Assembly (NCBI GenBank): GCA_005801425.1
Contig: SYDY01000115.1
Coordinates: forward strand, 15,674 to 79,673
Length of the DNA stretch: 64,000 nt
Direction of reading: 5' to 3'
DNA from: Bdellovibrionales bacterium
Lineage (GTDB): Bacteria; Myxococcota; XYA12-FULL-58-9; SYDY01
The position numbers were made by a program, and so were the translations under genes. Position 1 is the first letter of the stretch. The number at the start of each line of letters is the position of its first letter. Shown here piece by piece: positions 1 to 10,655 of this stretch. A model generated the notes under the pieces. The model worked only from the letters and a program-made list of their open reading frames with translations, was not told the origin of the DNA and searched no databases.

Positions 1-1001
1 ACAAAAAATTCCACTGCATAGGCATAGCCGACCATGCAGCCCGTCGCCAAAATAACTTTGTTCATATTCTCAAGGTGACGGGTGGTCACCAAATGCTTGA
101 ATCCAAAATAGGCACGCGCTGGCACCACAAGCAGAATCACCATGGCAAAGCCACCAAAAATAGCACCCGCCACAAAGTACGGCGGAAATATCGTGGTATG
201 CCAACCGGGGACCTGGGATACAGCAAAGTCAAAACTAACCACCGAGTGAACGCTCAACACCAGCGGCGTGGAAATAGCGGCAAGCAGCAGATAGGCGCGC
301 TCGTACCGGTGCCATTGTCGATTTGAACCGCGCCACCCTAATGCAAAAATGCCGTAAACAAATTTCTTGGTATGCGTTTTTGCGCGATCACGAAATGTCG
401 CCAAATCGGGGATCATACCCATATACCAAAACAACAGCGATACCGATGCGTATGTGCCTACAGCAAAAACGTCCCACAAAAGTGGACTTCGAAAGTTTGG
501 CCACATGCTCATCTGATTGGGCAGCGGGAACAGCCAGTACGCCAACCAAATACGACCTACGTGCACGCCGGGAAAAAGCGCCGCACATATGACCGCAAAA
601 ATGGTCATCGCCTCAGCAAAACGGTTGATACTCGTTCGCCATTTTTGCCGGAGCAAAAAGAGAATCGCAGAAATCAATGTTCCTGCGTGACCAATACCGA
701 CCCAAAATACGAAGTTAACAATGTCCCACGCCCAAAAAACAGGACTTCGATTGCCCCAAACACCAACACCGGTCACGATCAAATAACCGATCAAGGTGAA
801 GAGCAAGCCGGTAAGACATGCCGTAAATCCAAACAACCACCAAAATCCCGGTGGTGCTGTCGGTCGTTCAGCGATACCGCACACAGTTTCTGTAACCGCT
901 GAAAAGGTCTGCTCGCCTTGCACCAAATGGGGCCTTTCAGTGGCCTCAAGAAGTGCTGACGCATGCGAATTAAGTGCTACAGTATTCATCTCGTCAGCCA
1001 T
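1..1001 (-). CDS. actC: Alternative complex III subunit ActC (NrfD-like membrane protein), 3' end outside window
   Basis: I translated this region by hand because the frame stays open to the window edge. The ATG at 1001 overlaps the actB stop by 8 bp (ATGGCTGA); a second in-frame ATG lies at 989. The 333 visible codons encode a polytopic protein rich in Trp, Phe and Leu helices, with NrfD/PsrC-like stretches such as [20 protein letters not shown] and [13 protein letters not shown]. Family knowledge: ActC is an integral-membrane quinol-oxidising subunit of alternative complex III, which passes electrons to a periplasmic cytochrome c or an oxidase. The order actA-actB-actC on one strand supports this over other NrfD relatives. 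The C-terminus and actDEF would lie beyond base 1. Confidence 0.9.
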   Translation of the reverse strand, partial: MADEMNTVALNSHASALLEATERPHLVQGEQTFSAVTETVCGIAERPTAPPGFWWLFGFTACLTGLLFTLIGYLIVTGVGVWGNRSPVFWAWDIVNFVFWVGIGHAGTLISAILFLLRQKWRTSINRFAEAMTIFAVICAALFPGVHVGRIWLAYWLFPLPNQMSMWPNFRSPLLWDVFAVGTYASVSLLFWYMGMIPDLATFRDRAKTHTKKFVYGIFALGWRGSNRQWHRYERAYLLLAAISTPLVLSVHSVVSFDFAVSQVPGWHTTIFPPYFVAGAIFGGFAMVILLVVPARAYFGFKHLVTTRHLENMNKVILATGCMVGYAYAVEFF

Positions 1002-4000
1002 CCCCATTCAATTCGGGATTCGGATTGGTGATCTTCGCAAGGAACCGAGTACGCGGTTTGATATTAAGCTCGCCCAACATAGCATACGCCCTCGCGTTGC
1101 CATGATCTGCACGAACCACACTCTTGGGATCATTAAGATCGCCAAAAGAGATCGCGCCCGACGGACATGCCTGCTGGCATGCCGTTTTGATGTCGCCATC
1201 AATAAGCGCACGCCGCTCTGTCTTAGCCACCGTGCTTACATTGCGAATGCGTTGCACACAAAACGAACATTTTTCCATCACACCACGATGTCGAACGGTC
1301 ACCTCAGGATTAAACTTGAGACGTTCCACCGCATGTTTTGGATCATTGTCTATTTTTTTGTTGTAATTAAAATAATTAAAACGACGCACTTTGTAGGGAC
1401 AGTTATTCGCGCAATACCGAGTTCCAATACAGCGATTGTAGGCCATATCGCTTAAGCCTTCGGCGCTATGGACCGTGGCTGCCACAGGACACACCTGCTC
1501 ACAAGGCGCCAGTTCGCAGTGCATGCATGTCACGGGCTGATGTACGATACGCGGATCAGTAGGATCCCCCGCAAAGTAGCGATCAATCCGAATCCAATGC
1601 ATCACACGGCCTTGCATGACACGCTCTTTACCCACCACGGGGATATTATTTTCCGCCTGACATGCAACAACACAGGTACCACATCCAGTGCACGCGTTAA
1701 GATCGATAGCCATTCCCCAACGATGGCCTTCGTCGTACTTGTGCTCATTCCAAAGGGATGTGAGCGGCGGATGATGCACTTTGTGCTGCGCAAAATCAGG
1801 CTGCTTGCGATATTCGTCCAGTGTTGCAGAACGAATCAGTTCGCCAACACGCTCTGCGATCCCTTTTTGGCCGACAGTGTCAATGGCAAACTGATCTTGG
1901 GTCGTTGCGATCGGATAGGTTTTGCCTAATTTTTCAATGGTGATGCCACCGAAGAAATTACCTTCGACAGCTGACACCACCATAGGGCCAACATCGAAAC
2001 CTGCAGATGCTACATCGGCGCTTTTAAGCCCACCGATATGTCCTGCATGGGTACGACCATAACCACGGGCGACTGCGATAGAACCAGGACATTGGCCTGG
2101 CATCACATAAACAGGCATGTCGATCTTGCGATCCCCACGCTTAATGCGCACCATATCGCCGCTTTTCACATGAAGTTCGGCAGCGGTCGCAACAGCCATC
2201 AATGCGGCGTTGTCCCAAACCATCTTGGTCGCGAAATCAGGCAGTTCTTGCAACCAACCATTGTTGGCAAAACGTCCATCGTACACCGATGAAGATGGAA
2301 AGAGAGCAAGCTCCATGCCATCGGCCACAACAGCCTGCTCTGCTGGCAATTCCGACACCGGCCCCGTGAATACAGCAAGCGCAGAATTCGCCACACGGCC
2401 ATCATGAACAGATTTACGCCAATCGCCTGGCGTTTTAAAAGCAGCCCGAACAGCTGTCTCAGACGATTCCGCTTCACCCAGCATCATCTGCAAGATTTCA
2501 AGGTCGTTTTTGGTATCGTACAACGGGTTAATCGTCGGTTGCGCGAGAAGCACCGATCCATCGTAACCACGACCGTCACCCCACGCCTCAAGTTCATGAG
2601 AACGCGGTACATGCCAACCACACAAGGCCGATGTTTCGTCTTCGTAAATTCCCAGACGGGCTGCAAATGGAACGGATTTGATTAGATTGCCCAGGCCGAG
2701 ATCTGCCGGTGCATCGTAGACAGGATTGCCACCCACAATGATCAGCGTTTTGACGAGGCTGGCATCCATGTCCTTGGCCAAAGCAATCAATGCTTCACGA
2801 TGCGATGGACGATCCCCATCATCTACCGCATGATACGACACGGTATTACCTCGGGCACCCAGTGCAACATTGATCTGATGTGCCACTGCATGAACATAGG
2901 AAGGCTGCCCTGCACCCACGGTAATAAGTGCTTTCGCCTTGCTTACGTTTAGCTCTTTGGCAAGCACCTTGATCATTTTTTCAGTGGGCGCATCGAACTT
3001 CGTGCCAGAAAAAGAACCCGTTCCAAGGCCAGCAACGCCGAGTTTGCCAAGCTCTGAACGCAAGGCCAACACAAAGTCCTGAATTTTAGCAGACTTAAGT
3101 TGCAAACGATGATCTGCGGCCGCACCTGTTTGCGATACACGGCTTTCCACCGCATACAAACGCACCATGCCGCCGGACTCCGGCTTACGCCGTGATGCAA
3201 ATTGAACACTGTGCGCCACACCACCGGGATGAAGGGCCAACAGATCATCATCAAGACATAGGATCGTATCGGCCTTATTCAAGGCATAAATGGGCTGCAC
3301 AGAGCGACCAAAAAGTCGTTTAAGTCCGGCGCGCTGATTGTCCCATGAAATCGATTCGTATTCGACGACCTGAAGCTTGGCATACTTCGCCTTAAGCCGC
3401 TGCAACAAATCCGCGCGCGCAGGCGACGAAGATGCCTCAACCAAAAGCCGGACTCCAGCGCCCGCATCGGCACTCGCCGTGAGCATCTGTAGTTTCAGCG
3501 CTTCACGAAAATCCTGCCAAGTCTTGGCAACGACGTTATTTCCGCGCCGCTCATGCAATGTTCGGCTGCGATCGGGATCGTACATGCCTAGGATGCTTGC
3601 TTGCGCATACGCATCGGTGCCACCGCCGGTCAACGGATCCGACGGATTGCCTTCGATTTTCACCGGCCGGCCTTCGTACACCGTTGCGACCAACGACGAC
3701 GCAACACCACCCATGTGACTGGCAGTCGCATAACGTTTTGGGACACCATGAACATAGCCGGCAGGTGTTCGCGCAAAAGGAAGAATTTTTTCTTCCGGCC
3801 AGCGACATGCTGTACCACTTGCCAGCGCAAGCGACGCACCCATCAGCTGAATAAAACGTCGGCGATCGAATGTTCCAGGGCTGCTTGGATCGCTGCTTGG
3901 AAACTCGCGCGCCAAAAAGTCTTGAAATTCTGGTTCATCAGCGAATTCAGAGAGACTTCGCCAATAGGCCTTATTAGAACTGTCGGATTTTTTATTTAGC

Positions 4001-4008
4001 GATGGCAT
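994..4008 (-). CDS. actB: Alternative complex III subunit ActB (molybdopterin-oxidoreductase-like and Fe-S fusion)
   Basis: This 1004-aa protein joins a molybdopterin-oxidoreductase-like region (about residues 50-760) to a PsrB/HybA-type iron-sulfur region (about 770-950). A twin-arginine motif, RRRFIQLMG, lies at 49-57, so export by the Tat system is expected. Four cysteine clusters are visible: [37 protein letters not shown] and CSFCVQ with CQQACP. Length and domain order match ActB of alternative complex III, in which the first half is thought to have lost the molybdenum cofactor. The gene overlaps actA upstream by 13 bp and actC downstream by 8 bp, which suggests translational coupling. 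A separate tetrathionate or polysulfide reductase is less likely given the pentaheme actA next door. Confidence 0.93.
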   Translation of the reverse strand: MPSLNKKSDSSNKAYWRSLSEFADEPEFQDFLAREFPSSDPSSPGTFDRRRFIQLMGASLALASGTACRWPEEKILPFARTPAGYVHGVPKRYATASHMGGVASSLVATVYEGRPVKIEGNPSDPLTGGGTDAYAQASILGMYDPDRSRTLHERRGNNVVAKTWQDFREALKLQMLTASADAGAGVRLLVEASSSPARADLLQRLKAKYAKLQVVEYESISWDNQRAGLKRLFGRSVQPIYALNKADTILCLDDDLLALHPGGVAHSVQFASRRKPESGGMVRLYAVESRVSQTGAAADHRLQLKSAKIQDFVLALRSELGKLGVAGLGTGSFSGTKFDAPTEKMIKVLAKELNVSKAKALITVGAGQPSYVHAVAHQINVALGARGNTVSYHAVDDGDRPSHREALIALAKDMDASLVKTLIIVGGNPVYDAPADLGLGNLIKSVPFAARLGIYEDETSALCGWHVPRSHELEAWGDGRGYDGSVLLAQPTINPLYDTKNDLEILQMMLGEAESSETAVRAAFKTPGDWRKSVHDGRVANSALAVFTGPVSELPAEQAVVADGMELALFPSSSVYDGRFANNGWLQELPDFATKMVWDNAALMAVATAAELHVKSGDMVRIKRGDRKIDMPVYVMPGQCPGSIAVARGYGRTHAGHIGGLKSADVASAGFDVGPMVVSAVEGNFFGGITIEKLGKTYPIATTQDQFAIDTVGQKGIAERVGELIRSATLDEYRKQPDFAQHKVHHPPLTSLWNEHKYDEGHRWGMAIDLNACTGCGTCVVACQAENNIPVVGKERVMQGRVMHWIRIDRYFAGDPTDPRIVHQPVTCMHCELAPCEQVCPVAATVHSAEGLSDMAYNRCIGTRYCANNCPYKVRRFNYFNYNKKIDNDPKHAVERLKFNPEVTVRHRGVMEKCSFCVQRIRNVSTVAKTERRALIDGDIKTACQQACPSGAISFGDLNDPKSVVRADHGNARAYAMLGELNIKPRTRFLAKITNPNPELNGDG

Positions 4009-4640
4009 GTCGAGCAGTCCGTCGGTGGGTTGACATGGTTATCTTGCGCGAGACGCTCTCCCAGTTCCTTGGCATCACCGTGAGGTGCCCAGGTCATGGA
4101 GGTCACTTGATCCAAGGGTCGCAAATTGGGTTCCGGGTTTCGGTGGCACTCAAGACACCAGCCCATGCTGAGTGGCTGTACTTGACGCACAACATCCATC
4201 GTATCCACGCGCCCATGGCAGGAAACACAGCCAACACCACGCGTCACGTGGGCGCTGTGATTAAAGTAAACGTAGTCAGGCAAATCATGAACACGTGTCC
4301 ACTGCACGGCCCTACCCGTTTCGTAGCTCTCACGGATCAACGCCAGTTTATCACTGGTGGCCTTAATGCGTTTATGACAATTCATACAGGTTTCTGCCGA
4401 AGGGATCGCGGCACGCGCGGCAACGTCAACCGTATTATGACAATAACGGCAGTCAATCCCGAGCTCACCCGCATGCAAAGCATGACTGTATGGAACGGGC
4501 TGCTTGGGCGCATAGCCCACATCAAGCGCCTGGGGTGACGCGCCGTACCAAAAGAGGCCGACCAGGTACACGAGCGCACCCGTCGCTATTGCGGGAAGAA
4601 GCGGCCCAAGCCGAGCGGTCCATGGTGGGAATGGGATCAT
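3996..4640 (-). CDS. actA: Alternative complex III pentaheme cytochrome c subunit ActA
   Basis: This 214-aa protein has five CXXCH heme sites (CRYCH, CMNCH, CVSCH, CLECH, CSTCH). One hydrophobic N-terminal helix (about residues 13-33) should anchor it, with the hemes in the periplasm. Five hemes and about 210 residues match ActA, the multiheme subunit of alternative complex III. The last heme site sits at the extreme C-terminus, inside the overlap with actB. It is the first gene of the act operon here. The 200-bp gap behind clpB (4641-4842) holds two small hairpins and could carry the act promoter. Confidence 0.93.
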   Translation of the reverse strand: MIPFPPWTARLGPLLPAIATGALVYLVGLFWYGASPQALDVGYAPKQPVPYSHALHAGELGIDCRYCHNTVDVAARAAIPSAETCMNCHKRIKATSDKLALIRESYETGRAVQWTRVHDLPDYVYFNHSAHVTRGVGCVSCHGRVDTMDVVRQVQPLSMGWCLECHRNPEPNLRPLDQVTSMTWAPHGDAKELGERLAQDNHVNPPTDCSTCHR

Positions 4641-4748
4641 CGCACGCCATCTCGCTGTTTCTGCACTGGTTCAATCGCTGCCGTATGGGACACAATCAGT
4701 GCAAACAAGATTAAGCTCTCGTTATGCACTGAGCAACTCTACGGCGAC

Positions 4749-4794
4749 GGTTCAACACGGTTATGAACCAAGGGTCAATGCGGCAAAATGCCGC
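4749..4794. terminator. Two adjacent small hairpins between clpB and actA
   Basis: GGTTCA (4749-4754) pairs with TGAACC (4764-4769), and GCGGCA (4780-4785) pairs with TGCCGC (4789-4794). On the minus strand they lie downstream of clpB and upstream of actA. There is no clear T-tract, so a weak or Rho-assisted terminator, or a leader structure, is only a suggestion. Confidence 0.3.
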
Positions 4795-4842
4795 GTCGAT
4801 GGTTTACCACGTCACGCGAAGATCGCAATAGTTAGGTCATTT

Positions 4843-7446
4843 TCAGTGCAAGGATTCTTGGACGGAATCAGCCGATGAGGCAACACCAAAATGCAGCGCA
4901 TCATCTTGCATGGAAACTTCAAGCGTATCCCCCGCCACAAATTTACCGGCAAGCAAGAGAGACGCCAATGGATTTTGTACCTCACGCTGAAGCACACGAC
5001 GCAAAGGGCGCGCACCAAAAACAGGGTCATAACCCACACGCGCGAGATAGCGCTTTGCGTCGTCATCCACACGCAAACCAAGATCACGGACTTCAAGCAT
5101 CTTCGTAATATTCTCAAGCTGCAGATCCAGGATCTTGGTGATGTCCTGCTCACGCAATGCGCCAAAAATAACCGTCTCATCGATACGGTTCAAAAACTCC
5201 GGTCTGAAATGCTTGCGCAATGCTTCTTCTGCTTGGTCACGCATGCGCTGATCATCTTTGCCCGCATAATGCTGAATGACATCGGATCCAATGTTCGATG
5301 TCATGATTAAAATGGTATTGCGGAAATCGACCGTACGGCCCTGCCCATCGGTAAGCCGTCCATCGTCGAGCACCTGCAACAGGACATTAAAAACGTCAGA
5401 ATGTGCCTTTTCAACTTCATCAAGCAGCACCACGGAATAAGGCCTGCGTCGCACAGCTTCCGTGAGTTGGCCACCCTCGTCGTACCCCACATAACCAGGG
5501 GGCGCACCAATCAGACGCGAGACGGAATGCTTCTCCATGTCTTCGCTCATGTCGATGCGGATCATGGCCTGCTCGTTATCAAACAAAAAGTCCGCAAGTG
5601 CGCGAGCCGTTTCTGTTTTGCCCACGCCCGTAGGCCCCATAAACAAAAATGTCCCCGCAGGCCTTTTGGGATCCGCGAGTCCTGCACGACTGCGACGAAT
5701 GGCGTCGGAGACTGCGCGAAGCGCCTCTTCTTGCCCAATGACACGTTGGCGCAAGTTGTCTTCCATGTGCAGTAATTTTTCAACTTCACTTTCCAGCATT
5801 TTTGAGACGGGAATACCGGTCCAACGTGAAACCACGGTGGCAATTTCTTCTTCGGTCACCTCTTCGTTCAACATGCGATCCGGAGACGCTTTTGCAACTT
5901 TAAGCGCTTCTTTCAGTTCATTTTCAAGCGTTGGTATTTTTCCAAATTTAAGCTCAGCCGCAAGCTCAAGTTTGCCTTGCCGTTCGGCTTCTGCCTGCTG
6001 ATGCCGCAATTGATCCAACTGCTCTTTGATGTTCCGAGTCTTTTTGAGAGACGCCACTTCTTCCTGCCATTTGGCCTTGAGTGCGCCCTCCTGCTCTTTA
6101 AGCTCTGCAAGCTCTTGATTCACGGTCCCCAAACGATTTTTGCTGGCATCCGTAGATTCGCGAAGCAATGCCTGCTTTTCCACCTCAAGCTGCACAATTT
6201 TGCGTGAGTACTGATCAACCTCTGTAGGAACACTGTCGATTTGCAGACGCAAAAAGCTTGCTGCTTCATCAATCAGATCGATGGCTTTGTCTGGGAGAAA
6301 TCGGTCGGTAATGTAACGGTCAGAAAATTTTGCCGCCGCAACAATGGCCGCGTCTTGGATCCTTACACCGTGATGGATCTCATAACGGTCTTTTAATCCA
6401 CGCAATACTGCAATGGTATCTTCAACACTTGGAGGATTGACGATGACCGGTGCAAAACGACGCTCAAGGGCCGGATCTTTTTCAACATACTTGCGATATT
6501 CATCCAGTGTCGTCGCACCCACACAATGCAATTCACCACGCGCAAGAGCCGGCTTGAGCATGTTCGATGCATCCATGGCACCTTCACCTGCCCCAGCACC
6601 CACCAATGTATGCAACTCGTCGATAAAGAGAATCACCTCGCCGTTGGATTCTGAGACTTCTTTCAAAACAGCTTTAAGACGATCCTCAAATTCACCACGA
6701 TATTTCGCACCCGCAATCATCGCACCCAAATCAAGCGCGATCAGTTTTTTATTACGCATGCTCGATGGCACATCGCCATCCACAATACGTTTTGCAAGCC
6801 CCTCAACAATCGCGGTTTTGCCTACGCCTGGCTCACCAATAAGCACCGGATTGTTTTTGGTACGCCGCGACAAGACCTGCAGCACACGACGGATCTCTTC
6901 ATCGCGGCCAATCACCGGATCGGTTTTTCCCTTGCGGGCTGCATCGATAAGATCGCGACCGTATTTAAGCAAAGCCTGATAACGATTTTCGGGATCTTTG
7001 TCGCTCACACGATGTGAACCACGTACATCTTTCAGCGCATGCAACAATGATGCCTCTTTAAGCCCCAACGCGCGCAGATCAGAACCCGCGTCGCCCTTAT
7101 CGGCTGATGCGGCCATAAGAACATGTTCGGTTGAGACATAGTCATCGCGCATGCTGTCTGCACGGATCTGGGCATCGGTAAGAATGCGGCGCAACTCTTC
7201 GGTGTAAAAAGGCTCACCCCCCGATACCTTGGGCGTGCTCTCAAGCCTTTGCGTTAGCTTGGCCTTAAGCTGCGCCGGAGCAACACCCACTTTCGCCACC
7301 AAAGGCGCAACGATACCGCCCTCCTGCTGGAGCATAGCGAGCAATAGATGGGATGCGCCTATCCCTTGATGGCCCTCTGAAGCAGCCATTTGATGGGCGT
7401 CGTTAAGTGCTTCTTGGGTTTTATTGGTGAGCTTGTCTAAACGCAT
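4843..7446 (-). CDS. clpB: ClpB protein disaggregase (Hsp100 AAA+ chaperone)
   Basis: At 867 aa this has the full ClpB layout: an N-terminal Clp repeat domain ([14 protein letters not shown]), a first AAA+ module with Walker A GEPGVGKT, a long coiled-coil M domain (about residues 400-530, rich in Glu, Lys and Gln), and a second AAA+ module with GPTGVGKT. The M domain and the absence of a ClpP-binding loop separate it from ClpA and ClpC. ClpB works with DnaK to extract proteins from aggregates in the cytoplasm. The start is supported by a GGAGG box about 5 nt upstream. The 56-aa gene at 7510-7680 lies 63 bp upstream on the same strand. I see no clear sigma32 promoter or CIRCE element. Confidence 0.97.
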   Translation of the reverse strand: MRLDKLTNKTQEALNDAHQMAASEGHQGIGASHLLLAMLQQEGGIVAPLVAKVGVAPAQLKAKLTQRLESTPKVSGGEPFYTEELRRILTDAQIRADSMRDDYVSTEHVLMAASADKGDAGSDLRALGLKEASLLHALKDVRGSHRVSDKDPENRYQALLKYGRDLIDAARKGKTDPVIGRDEEIRRVLQVLSRRTKNNPVLIGEPGVGKTAIVEGLAKRIVDGDVPSSMRNKKLIALDLGAMIAGAKYRGEFEDRLKAVLKEVSESNGEVILFIDELHTLVGAGAGEGAMDASNMLKPALARGELHCVGATTLDEYRKYVEKDPALERRFAPVIVNPPSVEDTIAVLRGLKDRYEIHHGVRIQDAAIVAAAKFSDRYITDRFLPDKAIDLIDEAASFLRLQIDSVPTEVDQYSRKIVQLEVEKQALLRESTDASKNRLGTVNQELAELKEQEGALKAKWQEEVASLKKTRNIKEQLDQLRHQQAEAERQGKLELAAELKFGKIPTLENELKEALKVAKASPDRMLNEEVTEEEIATVVSRWTGIPVSKMLESEVEKLLHMEDNLRQRVIGQEEALRAVSDAIRRSRAGLADPKRPAGTFLFMGPTGVGKTETARALADFLFDNEQAMIRIDMSEDMEKHSVSRLIGAPPGYVGYDEGGQLTEAVRRRPYSVVLLDEVEKAHSDVFNVLLQVLDDGRLTDGQGRTVDFRNTILIMTSNIGSDVIQHYAGKDDQRMRDQAEEALRKHFRPEFLNRIDETVIFGALREQDITKILDLQLENITKMLEVRDLGLRVDDDAKRYLARVGYDPVFGARPLRRVLQREVQNPLASLLLAGKFVAGDTLEVSMQDDALHFGVASSADSVQESLH

Positions 7447-7509
7447 ACGGTCCTCCGCGTAGCATTAAGCTAGGGGCGGAAACGTTGGCGTCAATGTGGA
7501 GAATTAGGT

Positions 7510-7680
7510 TTAGTTGCGGTTGCTGCTTTGAGCCACATCCGTTTTGGTTGGCTCAGTTTCAAGATCGATGAGTTTATCTTTCCATTCTTCAAGCTGCTTG
7601 CGGGTAATCAAGCCTTGTCGAATAAATCGCTCTTGAAGACGCGTATCAAACAAAATTTCCTGAGGAATGTTTTCGGTCAT
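7510..7680 (-). CDS. Small conserved-type hypothetical protein, 56 aa
   Basis: I found this ORF by reading the minus strand between clpB and the phoH-like gene. It starts MTENIPQEILFDTRLQERFI and ends at TAA, and an AGAGGA box about 10 nt upstream of the ATG supports real translation. The product is soluble, charged and probably helical, with a FDTRLQERFIRQGLITRKQ core. I recall small myxobacterial proteins with a similar DTRL-ERFIRRGLIT pattern, but this is memory and no function is known to me. It lies 63 bp upstream of clpB and about 113 bp downstream of the PhoH-like gene, so it may belong to either transcript. Confidence 0.7.
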   Translation of the reverse strand: MTENIPQEILFDTRLQERFIRQGLITRKQLEEWKDKLIDLETEPTKTDVAQSSNRN

Positions 7681-7793
7681 AATTTTTATGTCCTCTGGAG
7701 GCTATCCATCGAAAAATTGGAAACGGCCACGCAGTATGCCGAAAAAAACAAAGCTAGGCAAGATTCGCCCAAAGGAGCATGTGCGCTAATAGC

Positions 7794-9107
7794 CTACAGC
7801 ATATTGGCAGCGAGTTCTGCCAGTTCGCTGCGCTCGCCCTTCAGTAAAGTAATATGACCCGCGATCCGTTCACCCGCAAAACGATTCACAACATGGCAAA
7901 GACCATTGTTGGTGGAATCCACATAGGGGTTATCGATCTGATAAGGATCTCCGGATAGGATCACTTTGGTATTTTCACCCGCGCGGGTGATGATCGTTTT
8001 AACCTCATGAGGCGTTAGATTTTGTGCCTCATCAATGATCATAATCTGATGGGGCAAACTTCGCCCACGGATGTACATCAATGGTTCAATTTGAATAATC
8101 CCAAGATCCAGCAACTCTTTGTAGCTTCGTCCCGTACGACGTTCGTCGGTTTTGGAAAATCCCATCAAAAATTCGACGTTGTCGAAGATAGGTTGCATCC
8201 ACGGATTTAATTTTTCTTCCATACTTCCTGGCAAGTAACCAATATCTTTGCCTAAGGGCAAAATCGGTCGTGACACCAAAAGCCGCTGATAAACGCCTTC
8301 TTCGGTCACTTTTTGCAAACCCGCGGCCAATGCAAGCAACGTTTTGCCTGTGCCTGCTTTGCCCACCAAAGTCACAACTTTAATATTATCGTTGAGCAAC
8401 AGATCGAGCGCAAAAGCCTGTTCTTTATTGCGAGGCCGGATCCCCCAAATACCGCGTTTGGCATCAATGAGAGGCTCCACGGACTGTGTTTCGATATTAA
8501 ATTTTCCCAGCGCCGTATGCGATGGATTCATTGCATCCCGTAAAATAATAAACTGATTGGGGTGATAATAAGGATCATCCAGCTGATACGAACCCTGGGA
8601 ATAAAACGTATCTACGGCACTTCCGCTGACTTCTACTTCAGCAACCCCCGAATACAGCTCACTGATATCGGTGCGTTCAGAATCAAAATCTTCAACCTGC
8701 AAGCCCAGTGCATGACCACGAATACGAAGGTTAATGTCTTTGGTCACGAAAATAGTCGGACCATCGGTATGGTGCTCTGAACAATCGAGGGCTGTGGCCA
8801 AAATACGATTATCGACTGAATTCCCCGAGGCAAGTTCAACGGGAAGCTCACGACGGGTCACGGCCACCTTAAGCAGCCCAGTGCCGTTGATCGTTACACC
8901 ATCGTTGAGATGCCCTTCTGTGCGTAATTCATCAAGCGTTCTTCCAATCTGACGTGCATTACGACCTAATTCGGAAAGATCTTTTTTGAAATTATCAATT
9001 TCTTCGATGACGTAAATAGGAATGACGACAATATTATCTTCAAAGGCAAACAACGAACGGGCGTCGTAAAGAAGCACGTTGGTATCAAGCACAAACAACT
9101 TTTGCAT
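7794..9107 (-). CDS. PIN-PhoH fusion ATPase (YlaK/PhoH2-like)
   Basis: The protein is about 437 aa. The N-terminus is a PIN ribonuclease-like domain beginning KLFVLDTNVLLYDA, with acidic residues spread over the first 140 residues. The C-terminal half is a PhoH P-loop NTPase with Walker A GKAGTGKTLLA and Walker B IMIIDEAQNL. PIN-PhoH proteins are RNA helicase/nuclease candidates, linked to toxin-antitoxin loci in some bacteria. No antitoxin-like gene is adjacent here. The frame opens at a GTG at 9122, but I prefer the ATG at 9107: AAGGCGAGG lies just before it as a ribosome site, and the PIN strand then starts at residue 4. Confidence 0.9.
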   Translation of the reverse strand: MQKLFVLDTNVLLYDARSLFAFEDNIVVIPIYVIEEIDNFKKDLSELGRNARQIGRTLDELRTEGHLNDGVTINGTGLLKVAVTRRELPVELASGNSVDNRILATALDCSEHHTDGPTIFVTKDINLRIRGHALGLQVEDFDSERTDISELYSGVAEVEVSGSAVDTFYSQGSYQLDDPYYHPNQFIILRDAMNPSHTALGKFNIETQSVEPLIDAKRGIWGIRPRNKEQAFALDLLLNDNIKVVTLVGKAGTGKTLLALAAGLQKVTEEGVYQRLLVSRPILPLGKDIGYLPGSMEEKLNPWMQPIFDNVEFLMGFSKTDERRTGRSYKELLDLGIIQIEPLMYIRGRSLPHQIMIIDEAQNLTPHEVKTIITRAGENTKVILSGDPYQIDNPYVDSTNNGLCHVVNRFAGERIAGHITLLKGERSELAELAANML

Positions 9108-9122
9108 CAGCCTCGCCTTCAC

Positions 9123-9408
9123 AAAGAGGATAAAAACATACCCAAGCGTTGGCTGCGCTTAGGTGGAGTCGTCAAGGGTTTAATCCTTTCTTGTAGAAAT
9201 TTTGTCGGTTTAGATAAAGACTTTGAGCGTTCGAAATCTGGGATCGCCGCATTGATCTGCAACCCTAACAAAAAGCAGCTTAAAGAAAAAATAACCGGAA
9301 CATAAAATTCTTATGGCGCTAATTTTGCGAGGAAAATTGCATTCAGGTCACAAAAGGGTTGCAAAGACCAACCACAAACAGGTAGCTAGTGACTTCTTTT
9401 GGTGGTGT
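9123..9408. other. Gap between the PIN-PhoH gene and tRNA-Ala, no gene seen
   Basis: This AT-leaning stretch must hold the outward promoters for the minus-strand PIN-PhoH gene and the plus-strand tRNA. A weak candidate for the tRNA is TTGCAA at 9359-9364 with TAGCTA at 9383-9388, 18 nt apart. No convincing small ORF is visible. Confidence 0.4.
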
Positions 9409-9484
9409 GGGGCTGTAGCTCAACTGGGAGAGCGCCTGGATGGCATTCAGGAGGTCGTCGGTTCGATCCCGATCAGCTCCACCA
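9409..9484 (+). tRNA. tRNA-Ala (anticodon GGC)
   Basis: The 76-nt sequence folds into a cloverleaf. The acceptor stem GGGGCTG pairs with CAGCTCC with one G-T wobble. The D arm is GCTC/GAGC. The anticodon stem CCTGG/TCAGG carries the loop ATGGCAT with anticodon GGC, which reads GCC (Ala). The T arm has GTTCGATC-type loop bases. The CCA end is encoded (9482-9484). Confidence 0.95.
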
Positions 9485-9499
9485 TTATTTTTCTATCTC

Positions 9500-10552
9500 C
9501 TATTTCAACAACAATTTTCGAATATCTGAGTTCTGCATCAGAACATGAGAAACACGTACCGTGCCTGCGTTGTTCAGGTGAAGACGATCCGCAAATTCCG
9601 TGGCCGGGAAATGATCAGAACTCAAATCAACCCACAACACATTCTGCGAACGTGCCATCGCTTCAACCTTCATGCGAATATGTGTTAAATCGCGCAGGAA
9701 CTGCACTTGATTCATCCCTTGCCCGACATACCATTCAATGTTGACAGGCAACCACACCACAGCGGCCTTTTGAGGCCGGCGACCCAGGGCATGAATCACA
9801 TCTTCGGATCCAAGCATACTCGGACTCTCATTGCTTGTATTCACATCGCACTGCTGGAATAAACGACACATCATCCAAAGTCGCTTCTGATCCCATTGTG
9901 TCCCTGCGGAGAGCACCGCTTTATGAGGATCACATCCTCCCAATGCCGGAGACATCGCAACTCCCGTCGTATACTGCTCAGCAGTACGCCCCATCGCAGC
10001 CCGTATTTTTTGCTGCATCAAGATCACAGGCCATAGCATGTTGTACCACTTCAAATGTGAGATAAGCAGCGTACTCGTTTTGGGTGCCAACGTAGGAAGC
10101 TGTGATTTAATTGCCAAGGCGGCGTTACGATCTCCAATAAGATCATAAATCCACATCCACTCCATACGACTTTGGGCTTCAAGAAAATAGACAGGATTCA
10201 AAAGCCAAATCATTGGAATATCGCTTTTCAGTGCATTCACTATTTTAGGAACGAGAAGCGCATAAGAAAACGGTCCCATGCCTGATCGTGCGAGCAAATG
10301 GGCAGGTCGTAGGCTTTGATCACTTATCGAATTGATCGCAGATGGCACATTGCATGAATCGCAGGATTCCGAGCTTCCCAAGAAAACAGCAGCGTTCTGT
10401 TCGTGAGCCAAAGCAAGCGCGGTATCAATATCTCCATAATAAGATAAAACGGGCTTTCGTTTTCCAAGCTCCACGGATGGCCAGAAAATGACTGTCATCA
10501 CAACGCCGACACAAGAAAGCGCCAGCACCCACGTCGGGTTAAAACGTCGCAT
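9500..10552 (-). CDS. DltD-like SGNH-family acyl-transfer protein, partner of the MBOAT gene
   Basis: With the ATG at 10552 the product is 350 aa. It has one N-terminal membrane helix (about residues 8-24) and a periplasmic domain. The motif FLGSSES (57-63) resembles the DltD/SGNH nucleophile Ser, and DRLH (322-325) near the C-terminus supplies the Asp-x-x-His pair. DltD-type proteins take an acyl group that the MBOAT has passed across the membrane and attach it to a cell-envelope polymer. The frame runs upstream to 10621, but that would cover most of the preceding microprotein; the 10552 ATG leaves a 14-bp overlap and puts Met next to Arg-Arg before the helix. AlgJ/AlgX-like partners are the main alternative. 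The acceptor polymer is unknown. Confidence 0.72.
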   Translation of the reverse strand: MRRFNPTWVLALSCVGVVMTVIFWPSVELGKRKPVLSYYGDIDTALALAHEQNAAVFLGSSESCDSCNVPSAINSISDQSLRPAHLLARSGMGPFSYALLVPKIVNALKSDIPMIWLLNPVYFLEAQSRMEWMWIYDLIGDRNAALAIKSQLPTLAPKTSTLLISHLKWYNMLWPVILMQQKIRAAMGRTAEQYTTGVAMSPALGGCDPHKAVLSAGTQWDQKRLWMMCRLFQQCDVNTSNESPSMLGSEDVIHALGRRPQKAAVVWLPVNIEWYVGQGMNQVQFLRDLTHIRMKVEAMARSQNVLWVDLSSDHFPATEFADRLHLNNAGTVRVSHVLMQNSDIRKLLLK

Positions 10553-10655
10553 ACACAAACTCTGCCCGTGATGACCCTGTGGCAAGGAACAAATAAGTGC
10601 ACCACAAAGACGTGACCACAATCATCCAGCCCATAGATATCAAAAAAGGCTTCAT
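10539..10655 (-). CDS. DltX-like single-pass microprotein ending in FVYATF, 38 aa
   Basis: The ATG at 10655 overlaps the MBOAT stop as ATGA, and the TAA at 10539 lies inside the start of the DltD-like gene, so it is coupled on both sides. The product has one hydrophobic helix (about residues 4-26, SMGWMIVVTSLWCTYLFLA) and a short tail that ends exactly in FVYATF. Known from Gram-positive dlt operons: DltX is a small one-helix protein with a C-terminal F-x-Y-x-x-F motif, whose Tyr is thought to carry the D-alanyl group between DltB and DltD. Match of position, size, topology and final motif is the evidence. A longer in-frame opening to 10763 exists but lies inside the MBOAT gene. The role as acyl relay is inference. 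Confidence 0.75.
   Translation of the reverse strand: MKPFLISMGWMIVVTSLWCTYLFLATGSSRAEFVYATF

Noticed and set aside
796-1455. 219-codon plus-strand frame opposite actB/actC
   Set aside because: It lies opposite clear Fe-S and NrfD coding sequence and has no recognisable domain.
9314-9329. A TGGCGC-N5-TTGCG sequence that fits a sigma54 (-24/-12) promoter with the right 10-nt spacing
   Set aside because: It points to the tRNA-Ala gene about 80 bp away. A sigma54 promoter for a housekeeping tRNA is unlikely, and one such match in 64 kb is expected by chance.
9500-10621. Longer start for the DltD-like gene at 10621
   Set aside because: It would cover most of the microprotein gene and adds a Cys/His/Gln-rich stretch before the membrane helix; the 10552 ATG suits topology better.
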